Source: Nectonema munidae (taxonomy: Eukaryota > Nematomorpha > Nectonematoida > Nectonematidae). Taken from it: a stretch of 64,000 bases of DNA. The position numbers were made by a program, and so were the translations under genes. The DNA lies in the NCBI GenBank assembly GCA_030549495.1, contig JAUIRK010000976.1, forward strand, positions 124,001 to 188,000. Direction: 5' to 3'. Every line of letters starts with the position of its first letter. Position 1 is the first letter of the stretch. Below the pieces are notes generated by a model, which saw nothing but the letters and a program-made list of their open reading frames with translations, did not search any database and was not told where the DNA came from. Positions 36,201-46,100 of this stretch are shown piece by piece.

Positions 36201-39200
36201 CAAAGAAGCAATAACTTTGATGATGAAGTTTGCCGTCCAACTGAACGAGGATAAACGTCGTTTTCAACTCATTCAAAAGTACAGCAATGAAAGGGCAAAT
36301 GATCAGCATCAACTAAATTTGTCATCACTTATCACTCGCCTCAATCTACACACCTTGAAGAAAAAATCTTCACGTTTCAGTATTAGGTTTAGCAATTCCA
36401 TCTTTGGATCAGAGGTTCCTTTTTTTCATTATATAAGTGTAGTGGATCATAAATTTTGTTCTCCTAGGAAATCCAACGTACCCAAAATTTATCTAGGCGC
36501 CTACTAGTAGAATTTTCCAAAACATATAGCATATTTTTTGCGATTTTGACTTCATATCGCTTACATTGGAATTACTTCATCAAATTTTTCAGAATTTTAC
36601 CTATTTGTGATCAAAAATTGATAAGATCCTTTAATCAATAATGAAGGATAAGATCAAAATATAATTTATCGAAGTGAAACAAAAGTAGGAATGACACAAT
36701 TGCAAATTAAAACTAAATTTGCTCGCTTTTGGTTGTTATCTTTTGTGGAATTAAAAATTTTGACTTAATTTAATTGATAGTTTTAAATAATAGCTTTAAA
36801 AATAATTTTAAGAAATTACTAGATAAGTTAAATGACATCTAAATAAAGTAGAAACATGGAAGCAATGCGATAACATCATCTAAAAAACTTAAACTTTTCA
36901 TATTTATGAATTTAAGTTTAATGTAAAAAAATTTTACCAGTACAATGTGAGCGGATAAAATAATTTTTTGCCACACTGTTATATATTTTAGTAGATTGTT
37001 TAGTGCTATCTTTTTAAGTAGTAATGAATGCTCTTCAAAATGTTTATTCCCCTCCTCATTTATAAATTAGTTTGATGATGGCGACTTTGAAAATCTTTCT
37101 CGAAAATTTAACCTGATTGAAAAGTCGTGCAATTCGTTCCAAAGTTTGGTTGTGTCATATTTGAATAAGTGCTCTTGCATATCTGCTTGCCTCCTTGACG
37201 CAGATCGCAGTTTACGAAGCCTGAGCACTCGTAATGCTCCTTCTAGCATTAGCTCCTCCAGAAATCGTAATCCATTTTTAAATGTAGTAAGTTGTAGTGA
37301 ACTTTTTTTGCTTATAGCACGAGATGTCTTTAATGCTTGTAGCAACTTTTGTAGAATGTGCAAGTGCAAAAAGAAGTGCTAGAGCCTATAAAAGCGCTTT
37401 CCAAACTTCTACAAAATCCCGCTAAATTCATCAAAAAACGCGAGGACAAGCTCTTAGACTACCTTATCCTGAAGAAAGCTGTCAAAGCTAATAAAATTCA
37501 CGAGGTTGCCTACCTTCACACACTCTTTTCTTTATTTCTATATTTTCTGATACTTTCCTTAGTTTTGAGACTGTGTCTAGTTTAGGTTTTTGATTTTAAA
37601 TACTCATTTTCTTTATTAATTAAGTTTTATAATTCTATGGAAGACTGTTAATATGTATTTCTATCGTGTAACATTTTTTTTAGGTTATAAGTTCAATTCT
37701 AAATCTAAGATATTTGTTTCAAAAGCAATTTATTTATTTAAGATTTACATTGAATGGTGGAGCAAGCCAATAAACGTGGAAAAAACGAACACATGGTTAA
37801 TTTTTTAAAAATTATAAATTCACGAAACCAAGTTTTTTTTTATCTCTTTCGGAAACATTCTGTCAGTGTAATCCAACTACAAACAAAAATTTTGTTTTAA
37901 TTCAATCTTAAGTAGACAGTGAAACATTTTGTTTTTATATATAAATGAAAAAGAACAGTCTTAAAAGTGAGCATTTTTATTTAACCCAAATTTCTATTTT
38001 TTCATAAGTAAAATTTTTTGTTATGGTTTTTTATTATGGGAAAAAATATAAAAGATTAAATATTTTATTTTTTTAAAGCCCTTTAACATAACCTGGCCGG
38101 ATTTATACATGGTGGCGCAATGTTATCATTAGATTTGATTAGATTAGATTTTATTTAAAGAACCAAATAGACATTTTAAGTCAAAGCAATGATGAAATAT
38201 GCTTTAGTGCAGCCGAAAAAAAAAGGTTTTGCATTTTTTCTTCTCCATATTTCCACAACTCTTGAGTCTTGTTTTGAAGATCTAATCTAAATTTTATAGA
38301 ACAACTCACAGTTTTTGACCATTTTAGAGTTTTTAGTTTAACCAGTTGAGGACCATAATTTTGAAGAATAATCGTCTGCTTTATTTCAATATAATTTTGT
38401 ATGTTGTAAGCAGACGATTATTATTTCTTGGTACACCGGTGTCACGCTAATCCTCAAAGGGTTAAGTGTGAAGGAACTGGAAGGTTTCTTTATCGGGTCA
38501 AATTTCCCTCTGGATTGTCCTGTGTAACCATTTCCTAATCAAGGTAGAATCAGACACATTAAAAATATGTTTATCTTTTATGTGAGGTATGTAGATGATA
38601 TAACTAGAGTGCGATGAAAGATACGAACTCACGGTTAAATCTCATTCAGCATTCAAGCAGTCCCCTTTCCTTTAAAATTGGCATTTTAACAAATTTTTAA
38701 AATCAGGGAATATCAGGGAAAAATATTTCTGTCCGGGAATTTTGATGTTTTTTCATAAAAATTATGAAAAATCAGGGAATTTATCGAAAAGTTTTTTATT
38801 TCAAACCCACCATTATTTTTTAATCGCTAAAAAATTGTTTACAGAAACTTTTTGTTCACTAGTATTTTGATTAATCTTATCATAGTTTTAAAACCTATGT
38901 GTGTTTTACTTTAGTTTGTGTACTGTGCAATAAAAAAGGATGATGGGTTGGAATAAATACTTTTTTTGAGTTTTCTAAATATTTTTACTAAATTTTTCTG
39001 TATTACTATATTGAATTTATAAATAATTTATGATTTTTTTGAACTATTTTTTGATCTATTGTATTTCTATTTTTAATTAAATGTCTGGAAAAACATTTTT
39101 CAATAACTTATGGCTTGATCCGAAAGTAGAACCTCAATTTGCTTATTGGCTGTCAAAAAAAGAAGGCAATGATAAAGTAGCATTTTGTATGATTTATAAA

Positions 39201-42200
39201 AAGTCTATATTACTTGATAACATGGGAAGAGTTGCCCTTAATTCTCATATGAAAAGCAAAACTCAGTCTATTCTTTTTGAATCTAAGCAACGTCAACCAT
39301 CTATTTTAAGTTTTGCGAAGAACACTCCGTCAGTTGAACAAATCCCTTCTCAAACAGAAGCATCAATATCATTCGATAAAACTATCCAGGCTATGAATAA
39401 GAATTCTAACATAAAAGAACTAGGGGTATGCAAAGATGATATATTTTAATTGAGCTCAAAATTGAGCAATTGTTTGTATGAATTGTCGTTCGGTCCAATT
39501 TTTCGATGAATTCATGTTCTTTTGCCGACGAAACTTTTAAGCTGATGTTTCCAGACTCAAAGTTAGCTTGTTTCAAACTTAGTAAAACAAAATGTGGGTA
39601 TGTTATCAATCATGGCCTTAGCCCTTACTTCAATGATAATTTGACTAATAAAGTTAAAATTTGTGCCGACTTTGTTATCTGTCTTGATGAAGCTCTGAAC
39701 AAGGTTTCACAGAAAAATCAACTTGATGTTTTTTAAAGTTTTATCACGAGGAAAGGGAAGAAGTTTGCTCTCGATATTTTGAGAGCGCTTTCCTTAGCCA
39801 TGCCTCAGCTAGAGAGTTTCAAAGGACCGAGGATGAGAATATCAACAAAAAGCACTTACATGGAGCTCTCAGGACTGGTATGACTTCATCAAAATTGAAT
39901 TTAAATACCTTTCTACGGGACGTTTATTTTCTTTTTAAAGACTCACCTGCACCAAAAGCTGATTTCACTCAAATTACAGGATCTTCAACTTTTCCTTTCA
40001 AACATTGCCCGGTTCGCTGGGCTGAAAATGTATCATGCATAGATAGGGTCCTATCCATTTACGACAGTTTGAAGTATTTTAAGGCAAGTTGCTCAAACCT
40101 TTTTCAAATACAAATTTCTTCAGATTTCAAGCCTTATCAGACGAACCACTCATACCATATCTACATTTTTGTCTTTCAAGCATTGTAAAGTCTTTATTTT
40201 CTCGTTTCATTCTTCCTGATAAACTCGCAACTATTTTAAGTGTTTTCAAACTCGATTTATATAATTCTCAAAATTTAATTGACGTGAGAAAAATTGATAT
40301 AGGTTTTGCCGCAAAAAACTATTTGAAGAAGGCGAAATGTAGTGAAGAAGAAAGTTTGAAGTTTAAAAAGAATGTCAAACATTTCTTATATCCTCTGCTA
40401 AAAAAATATTAGAAAGAAGTCCTTTAAAATACAGTCAAGGGATTGACATCTCTAGATCCAGCCATGATTTTTAAGACTCCCAATATTGCCATCAATAGAA
40501 TGAATATTGTTCTTGAAAGCTTTTATGAAGCTGAACGAATAAACTGCCAAGTAGCTGAGAAAGCAAAGACACCGTTTAAAAAATTGTGCGTTGAAGCAAA
40601 GACTGCATTTGAAGAAACTTTCAGTTTAGTTTCCGGAACGTTGGTGAGGATTTGAGACTAGACAAGTTCTTTGCTAAACTTTTTAAAAAAATCAAAATTA
40701 TCATGTATTTGGAAAGTTATCAAAAAATGTCTTGTACTTTCTCACGGCAATGCTCAAGTAGAGAGGGGATTTTCTGTAAATAAGTCTTTACTTGTCGAAA
40801 TTTTGCTTCAAACTTCCTTAATCTCACAAAGAAGAATAAAAGATGAAATCAATATTCGAGGTGGATTAGAAAATATTCCAATATCAAAAGCAATGATATC
40901 ATCTGTTAAAACTTCTCTACAAAAATATGATATTTACCTAGAAAATATGCAAAAGAGGAAAAATTCAAGTGAAAATTTGGAAGTAAAAAGGAGAAGGATT
41001 GATCAAGAAAAAAAAATTAATGAAAGAGAAGAACGAACTTTTAAAAGACTACACTAGAAAAGAACAAGAATTGAATTCAAGATTAGAATATTTTAAATAT
41101 AATGATTGAAACTTGTGAAAAATGTGCAATGATGAATTTTATTTTTCTTAATTTTTACTTGTTTCTAATAAATTTTTCAAATAATAAATTATCAAAATAA
41201 CACCAGAAAAACAAAACATTTTTTCTAAAAAAACAATATCAAGTAAAATTTTTCTATTTTTGAAAATCTAAAAAAAGAAAGTTTAAAAATTAGGGAAAAC
41301 TTTTAATACACATCAGGGAATTTTATCAATGACAAATTGTGGCAGCCATGGATTAGTTTTTAGAAGCAAATATATTTATTTTGCAGGAATCGTTTTGGTA
41401 AGAAAAATCTTTTTGTCTGACACCTTTGTTAGTTTGAATCAGTATCCAAAAATGTTTGAAAAAGTATTAGGTCGCGCTACATATAATTTTAAGATGAGAG
41501 GATAAAGAGAATACCGCCGACGCAAAACCTCTTTTACTGCAATTGTTTGTCATTCTTTTCAGAACGGTCACTCTTCGAATTTTGATAACTTTAAAATTAA
41601 GGGCATGCAAGCTAACCGAACTAAACAATTGTATTGTTATTTTGTTTTAGTCTTCTTACGCTTACACTTGCGCTAAAAATTGTTTCACAACTCTCAATCA
41701 CCAACTGATGCAAGATATTCCGCAATTGCTTTCTTCATCGACTCTTGTTTTTCGGCATTCGCTTCATAAATTTTCTCTACTCCTCTTTCAATGCACGTCT
41801 TCTTTTCTTCCTTCTCTCCACTGCAACAGTTTATCCAATTCAAAAATAGCGATATGTGCATCTTTCAAGCATAAAAAACTCATTCAAAGTTTTGATGAAA
41901 GATATCAACACGACCTCTTACCTCTAATGGACTCTTTTTTATTAATTCTAAAGCCTTTTTGTCCTACCAAAAGTTATTCCAGTACTCTTTCGTTACCATC
42001 CTACAACATAACAGACAAAAAGGTTTTTTTTAAATTTTTTAAGAGAACAGAATCTCAAAAAAATGAAATTCTTTTCTTTTTTTTTAAATATTTTCCTTTA
42101 TTTTTGCATATTTATGCTATATATTTAATATATATTTAATAGGAGTTAATGTCAACTTCTATACAATTTAACGTCTGTTTTTTTCATATAAATTACTTTT

Positions 42201-45200
42201 TTAATTCAAAACTCATATTCAAATTAACGAAAGGCTATTTTATATTTTTTAGAAAATTTAATGAAATTTTTATTAAAATTTACATTAATTGATTATATTC
42301 TAAGCGAGAAGCGAAAAATTGCCCCTTTTTATGCAATAAAATGAAACGATGTTAGTCCACGTTAAAACTAATTTTCAGTTGGTCATAAGGAATATAAGTC
42401 TTAAAATAGAAAGTACAACAATGTCTAATATTTAAAAAATGATTTCATAATTTTTTAAATATTTTCATTTAGGATATTTTTAACATAAGACCAGAAGCTC
42501 TGCCAGTATTAAAAGAATCGCATTTTTACAAAGCAACGATTTCTTGTTTCAGTAATCACCCCCTTTCTCTGAATATTAATGCTGGCGACATTGTAAAGGT
42601 GATTAAGTTTAAGGATCCTTCTGGCAATTCCAATCACTGGCTTGTTAAACACGATAGTATTCATAATTATTCCTTTAACTTTTTTAAAAAAAATGTCAAG
42701 CTTGAAATGCAAAATTTTACCCTCCGCAAAAACTATTTTATTTAATTTTCTTAATATATTTATCCTTTTTTCAGAACAGATTGGATTCGTTCCTTCGTTA
42801 ATTCTTTCGCGTTTGACAGAAGAAGAAAATCCATGGCAATCATCTAACTCACACGTATCTTTGCAAAAGGGAGAAGAGAAGAAACCTGGTGTTTCAACTC
42901 CTGAACTTTTGCTTGATTTTAATGATGACTCCGAAGTCTTTAAAACAAGACAAAGTTCTGTTGAGGCACAGACGCATGTGATTTCCGTTTCAAAAAATGA
43001 CGATTTCTTCAAAAAACAGACCACTTCTTTGAACAATTTAACCTCTCAGTTGTATGAAGAATTGGATTTCAATTTTAAAGTATTTTTCAATATTATTTTA
43101 TTATCTTCAGTAGTTTTACTATTTACTTTTTCATATGAAAAAATTTATAAAGGTTTCTTTTTTATTTTTGTTTTGTTCCTTTTCCTTCTACACTCTTCAA
43201 TTTTTGATTTTTCTATTAGCCAATTTTTATAATATATATCAAATTTCATTTCAATATTTGATAAACGAAGATGCGATTGATTAACAATAGAAAGACGGGA
43301 AATTTTTACTACCTTCAAAGACGAAATGGTCATTTTTGACCATTTTCAATAAAATTAATTTTTTTCTATAAACTTCAGAATTTAAAAGTTTATTTTTTTC
43401 AAAAACATTAAAAAGTCATCAAAATAGAAAAATATAAAAAAGTTACGTGAAATATTACTCATTTTTGCAGTTATGACAAACGACAATTTGTTTTTTTAGC
43501 AGCGATGTGTTTTCCATAAACAAAAGCTTGGCAAGAATTACACATGTTACTTGTTTTGTTTTTACATTCTTTTGCTTTACATAAACGCCTCTTTTTGTTA
43601 TCTTCATTTTTGCTATCACTGGACAAGAAACAGCTTTCGTTTGCATTAGTGGAACAAAGCTCTTTTATCAAAGCTTTCAAAAAATTTCTCCTTGAAATGT
43701 TATTATTTGTAGTCACTTTGTAAAGTATATACAAATTTAACCCACACAAGTCCAGTAAATTGAAAAAACATGCTAATCTTCTTGTACTTGTTTTGCATGT
43801 GTTATGCCTTGCCATTTTTCATGAGATCATCACAATTAAATATTTCACGACGATTTTTCCTTATAGTTCCAACAATTGTTGTTTTTCGTTTCATGAAGCT
43901 TTTTGCAGTTTCTAGACTTGTAAAAAAGTTGTACATTGTCACATTATATCCTTTGTCAAAATAAGGCTTCAAAAGTTTTTCACAAGCATGCAAAGCAAGT
44001 GATTTTTTGGTTCTTACCCAAATAAGGAAAAGCATTACACAAGTATTTTGAAAAGTTATCAACTAAACGCCAAAATTTAATGCCAAACGTATGCGGCTTT
44101 GATGGCATGTACTAAAGAAAAGAACAGCGACATTTAGATGGAAAAAGCAGCTCATCCACCAGTAAGCTGAAAGATAGAACATAACACAGCTGTGAGTTTT
44201 GAATAAAACTTTCCCAAACATCTCTAATCAAACAAAACTTGTCCTTTGATTTATTTTGTCTTCTTGAACTAACATAATCAAAACGAATGTTTCATTATTT
44301 TTTTGAAGCTGTCTCGATTTATTGTCTTTTTGAAAATAGCAATTCCATATTCTTTGTTCCATAGATCATTCAAAGTGTGTATTTTGTAGCAAAAATGCCT
44401 CTTGTATATAATAAACCGATAAATTTTTTCATATCTTCTAACGAAACAAAAAAATTTTTATCAAGAAGTTTCCCATGTATTGTGTATTCTACTAAAGACT
44501 TCATCATAGATTTGCTAAAGAGTAATTGAAATGGGAAAAAGAACTTTCTTTTACAATTTTTTTTTGAATATGAAGTTGGCTCGGATTTGGCTGTGAAACC
44601 ATTTTTTCTTTTGGCACTCTTCCTTTATTAGAAACAGCTAGTTGATTATACCACTTTTTTCCTGACTTTGAAATGGCGGTGTTCTCTTAAATCACCTTCA
44701 GATTCTTCTAAACTTTCTGAAAAATCAAAATTATTACAGTCGTTCATCTCAAAGTCGTCTTCAAGTGTAGATAAAGAAAAGTTGGAGTCAGAATCTTCAG
44801 AATACTCCATTATTTTTTGTAAATATAATTTTTCTAATAAGCACAACATTCTCTATTTCATAAAAGTTTTATTATGGATTTTTAATACTTTTGTATATCA
44901 CTTAAAAATCTTTTGTTTTTCAAAGGGGTCATTTTTGACCATTTAGTCATTTATAGGTATATAAGCTCATTTCATCAAAAAATATATAGTTTCACTAAAG
45001 AAAATTTTTTTTATCTAAGGATAGCAAAGAAAAAATAAAAGTAAACAAGTTTTAGCTTGCCTGTCTAATTTAAAAAAATTGAAAAATCTAAAAATATTTT
45101 TGAAGTGGTCAAAAATGACCACTTCGTCTTTCTAGTGTAGGAAAACATTTTTTTTTATTTATCAAAGATTTATTTAGGGTTTTTATTAATGTATAAGAAA

Positions 45201-45773
45201 TACGGATTGCTATATTACAAAGCCTATCATTGCATATCTCTAAACAAAATAATTATGCGATATGTCATTCTGAAGACATGTGCTTTCCTTTATAAAATTA
45301 ATAACAAACGAATCATAAATTTTATATACCTACATTTTTATCTCAAACTGAAATTTTAAAAGTTTTGTCTTATGGTTTAGCGAATTGTTTTATCGGGTAA
45401 TTACCTTTAATAATATTTTTCCTATATTCCTTTCTTCTCTTTGCTAAAAATGATCAGTAATAGAAGATAAGTTGGAGTAATATAAGTTAGTTGGATTTTT
45501 CAGAGTATTTGTCTTTTTTTAAATATTTTCTTTTTATTATAGAGAAAATAGATGAACTTTAAATCATTAATCTGATCGTTTTAGGTAGCGAAAGTTTTAT
45601 ACAACTTCTCTCCATCAGGTGAATACGAAATTGATGTCAATGCTGGAGAGGATGTGAAAGTTATAGAAAGAAGTGATGAATCGGGAAATGATGATTGGTT
45701 TTTGGTGCAAGCTTTAAATAATTCAATTGGCTACGTTCCAGCCAACTACCTCAAATTCAAAAATGAGCTTTAA
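26954..45773 (+). CDS. Tuba/DNMBP-like RhoGEF (SH3-SH3-DH-BAR-SH3-SH3), 13 exons
   Basis: Proposed exons: 26954-27200, 27249-27685, 27744-27792, 31176-31273, 31390-31603, 34500-34747, 36166-36414, 37071-37283, 37355-37504, 41651-42022, 42473-42656, 42775-43079, 45585-45773. All use GT/AG borders and join in phase into about 984 codons ending in TAA. An in-frame TGA directly precedes the ATG at 26954, which fixes the start unless a noncoding exon lies upstream. Domains: SH3 at about residues 5-60 and 89-150, DH about 278-450, BAR about 500-750, SH3 about 777-834 and 923-980. In animals Tuba (dynamin-binding protein) activates Cdc42 and links dynamin and N-WASP to membranes and cell junctions. 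Vertebrate Tuba has four N-terminal SH3 domains; this one has two. Exon borders are inferred by eye. Confidence 0.88.
27249..27792 (+). CDS. Tuba exons 2-3: second SH3 domain and linker
   Basis: The correct frame starts within NPNSSQHYYVRAITNF and gives an SH3 domain with QQGDILSACD, DDDFWLLAKI and FFIPRTCVEEYE. The binding Trp and Pro are kept and the final Tyr is Cys. A Ser/Asn/Asp-rich linker follows to 27685. Exon 3 (27744-27792) is only 49 nt, and its phase matches exon 4 at 31176. A long open frame in a different phase over 27279-27665 is a shadow of this exon. Confidence 0.8.
28690..30121 (+). mobile_element. Tigger (pogo) transposon remnant in Tuba intron 3
   Basis: The left part near 28690-28760 has the Tigger-type end words ctcaaatacgacccctc and tctataacgacttctcc. 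A broken transposase follows at 29105-30121. The right terminus is not seen; instead a foldback-element arm begins exactly where the coding part ends. Confidence 0.7.
29105..30121 (+). pseudogene. Tigger transposase, broken
   Basis: The first frame (coding from about 29158) carries the CENP-B-like helix-turn-helix LSLKQKVEVIEKYDKGMKC with GKTQVQNI, and part of the second DNA-binding helix set. After a stop at 29471 a second frame holds NGWLDRFQTRHNI and the catalytic start FNADETPLFF. A frame change near 29715 leads to NRLTVSLCCSASGEKL and PLVIGRSAN. The middle of the DDE domain is deleted, so the second and third acidic residues are lost. The last frame (29891-30121) is the C-terminal helical tail with ITWLKDSWDSVPPVMIKN. 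Confidence 0.85.
30121..30605 (+). mobile_element. Foldback-type arm joined to the Tigger end
   Basis: It matches the right arm of the 9.4-10.6 kb foldback: gaatgaggtatatcaaatct three times, aaaatatggacagaaagttg, then 28-bp minisatellite units. Its outer end reads gtgttcaaccttacaggtta and inverts to the left end of the first copy at about 9427. The opposite arm is absent. Confidence 0.75.
30640..30688. mobile_element. Solitary hAT-type end
   Basis: In reverse complement it begins CAGGGCCGGATTTAATC, a common hAT terminus. A matching left end and duplication were not found. Confidence 0.45.
31176..34747 (+). CDS. Tuba exons 4-6: linker and catalytic DH domain
   Basis: Exon 4 (31176-31273) encodes a linker. 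Exons 5 (31390-31603) and 6 (34500-34747) form most of the Dbl-homology domain. Helix one reads ELISSEKDYLNTL, the middle YERICQYFLTLSKES, and the conserved third block LIRPLQRILKYPLFL, the signature closest to the GTPase contact. The DH domain catalyses GDP release from a Rho-family GTPase, Cdc42 in the known Tuba proteins. There is no PH domain after it, as in Tuba, where a BAR domain takes that place. The 2.9 kb intron between exons 5 and 6 holds unassigned sequence. Confidence 0.85.
31604..34499. other. Tuba intron with unassigned, G+C-richer sequence
   Basis: The stretch from about 32200 to 34260 has more balanced base composition than the rest of the window. It contains short open frames on both strands (for example 34005-34214 minus), none with a recognisable domain. 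It is probably an old inserted element of unknown type. Confidence 0.4.
36166..42022 (+). CDS. Tuba exons 7-10: end of DH and BAR domain
   Basis: Exon 7 (36166-36414) completes the DH domain with NTPLKHPDISYIKEAI and a lysine-rich linker. Exon 8 (37071-37283) starts the BAR domain with FENLSRKFNLIEKS. Exon 9 (37355-37504) has VLEPIKALSKLLQNPAKFI and the basic KKREDKLLDY helix typical of Tuba BAR. Exon 10 (41651-42022) carries NHQLMQDIPQLLSSST, the last long helix. BAR domains dimerise and bind curved membrane. The intron between exons 8 and 9 is only 71 bp; the one before exon 10 is 4.1 kb because of inserted transposons. Confidence 0.8.
38141..38288 (-). mobile_element. 5'-truncated copy of the jockey-superfamily LINE (3' end only)
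   Basis: About 125 bases match 10675-10805, the 3' end of the LINE at 10640-14062, from ttttatttaaagaaccaaat through gttttgaagatct. The 3' side ends in gattagattagatt, a short simple repeat as expected for CR1-like tails. It is a typical severely 5'-truncated insertion. Confidence 0.8.
38338..38465. mobile_element. 128-bp piggyBac-type MITE
   Basis: It is bounded by TTAA on both sides (38338-38341 and 38462-38465). The ends after TTAA read CCAGTTGAGGACCA and, inverted, CCCTTTGAGGATTA. A perfect 15-bp inverted repeat (aataatcgtctgctt / aagcagacgattatt) fills the centre, giving a hairpin. The TTAA target and inverted CCCTTTGAGG-like end are characteristic of piggyBac derivatives. Confidence 0.75.
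38690..41350 (+). mobile_element. hAT transposon remnant with tcagggaa subterminal repeats
   Basis: Repeated atcagggaat words lie on both flanks (38695-38780 and 41320-41332). The right end probably stops at attgtggcagccatg (41336-41350). A matching left terminus and duplication were not identified. The transposase pieces between belong to the BED-finger hAT group. It accounts for most of the 4.1 kb Tuba intron before exon 10. Confidence 0.65.
39081..41057 (+). pseudogene. hAT transposase, BED-finger type, broken
   Basis: The first frame (39081-39449) holds a decayed BED-like finger (AFCMIYKKSILLDN with a later NSHMKSKTQ), in which the second Cys of the pair is Tyr. The second (39506-39736) has LMFPDSKLACFKLSKTKCGY and the catalytic-region stretch FVICLDEALNKVSQKNQ. 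Further pieces follow at 39880-40412 and 40443-40655. The C-terminal dimerisation region (40671-41057) contains LSHGNAQVERGFSVNKSLL and a basic tail. Several frame changes and a probable internal deletion are present. Confidence 0.8.
42473..43079 (+). CDS. Tuba exons 11-12: third SH3 domain and linker
   Basis: Exon 11 (42473-42656) gives FYKATISCFSNHPLSLNINA, then GDIVKV and NHWLVKHD. Exon 12 (42775-43079) completes the fold with QIGFVPSLILSRL and adds a Ser/Thr/Glu-rich linker. The junction falls inside the SH3 domain in phase 1 and restores a lysine codon. The ligand Trp and Pro are present; the terminal Tyr is Leu. Confidence 0.82.
43281..45139 (-). mobile_element. piggyBac transposon remnant in the last Tuba intron
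   Basis: The left end follows TTAA at 43281-43284 and contains tagaaagacg; the right end inverts to ctagaaagacg at about 45134. The right TTAA is no longer intact. Palindromes of the type ggtcatttttgacc lie near both ends (about 43328 and 45106) and again near 44927. A broken transposase is on the minus strand. Confidence 0.75.
43455..44849 (-). pseudogene. piggyBac transposase, broken
   Basis: The N-terminal acidic segment (44849-44646) has MEYSEDSDSNFSLSTLEDDF, typical of piggyBac proteins. A middle frame (44062-43802) carries GYNVTMYNFFTSLETAKSF and the GTIRKNRREI stretch. In active relatives the motif is VTMDNFFTS, so the catalytic Asp is Tyr here. The C-terminal part (43815-43455) has a cysteine-rich region with RLCKAKECKNKTSNMCNSC, as in piggyBac C-terminal zinc-binding domains. 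Frames do not join. Confidence 0.82.
45585..45773 (+). CDS. Tuba exon 13: C-terminal SH3 domain
   Basis: The exon begins VAKVLYNFSPSGEYEIDVNA, continues with DDWFLVQ and GYVPANYLKF, and ends KNEL then TAA. All canonical SH3 binding positions (ALYDF-type Tyr, Trp, Pro, Tyr) are intact. In vertebrate Tuba the last SH3 recruits N-WASP/Ena-type actin regulators. The chain ends in KNEL; no signal peptide is seen, so an ER-retention role is unlikely. Confidence 0.9.
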   Translation, partial: VAKVLYNFSPSGEYEIDVNAGEDVKVIERSDESGNDDWFLVQALNNSIGYVPANYLKFKNEL

Positions 45774-45868
45774 TGTCCTTATCTTTTTTGATATATGTTA
45801 TATTAATTCCAGATTTTCCAAGCTTATTTTGATGTCATTAAAATTTTAATAACAAGAAATCATAATTT

Positions 45869-45874
45869 AATAAA
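45869..45874 (+). promoter_or_regulatory. Poly(A) signal of the Tuba gene
   Basis: AATAAA lies 96 nt past the TAA stop at 45773, the first such hexamer downstream. A LINE scrap is inserted 16 nt beyond it. Confidence 0.65.
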
Positions 45875-45890
45875 TATATATAAATCTATA

Positions 45891-46087
45891 ATAATATAAG
45901 CCTTTGTACATACGGAATGATGGAAGGAAGAAGAGGAAGACCACGCAAGAAATTTATCGATGGGCTCAAAGAAGCTTTGGGAAAGAGTTGCAACACAATG
46001 GAGATGAGAAGCAAAATGAAAGATCGAACAACTTGGCGCTTCATAGTTGCCCACGTCCAAATGGATAATGTCACAATGATGATGATG
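45891..46087 (+). mobile_element. 5'-truncated RTE-type LINE 3' end with 13-bp duplication
   Basis: The plus strand encodes GRRGRPRKKFIDGLKEALGK and KDRTTWRFIVAHVQMDN before a stop, the usual C-terminus of RTE-like reverse transcriptase proteins. The 3' tail is a short gat repeat. The flanks share a 13-bp direct repeat atataaatctata (45878-45890 and 46088-46100). The reading frame is still open over the retained part, so the insertion is fairly young. Confidence 0.85.
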
Positions 46088-46100
46088 ATATAAATCTATA

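Noticed and set aside
38092-38130. hAT-like end ctggccggatttata
   Set aside because: It is a solitary end with a mismatch at the terminus, no partner and no duplication.
42642-43232. 196-codon frame read as one uninterrupted protein
   Set aside because: The SH3 domain requires the splice from 42656 to 42775; the stretch between is intron.
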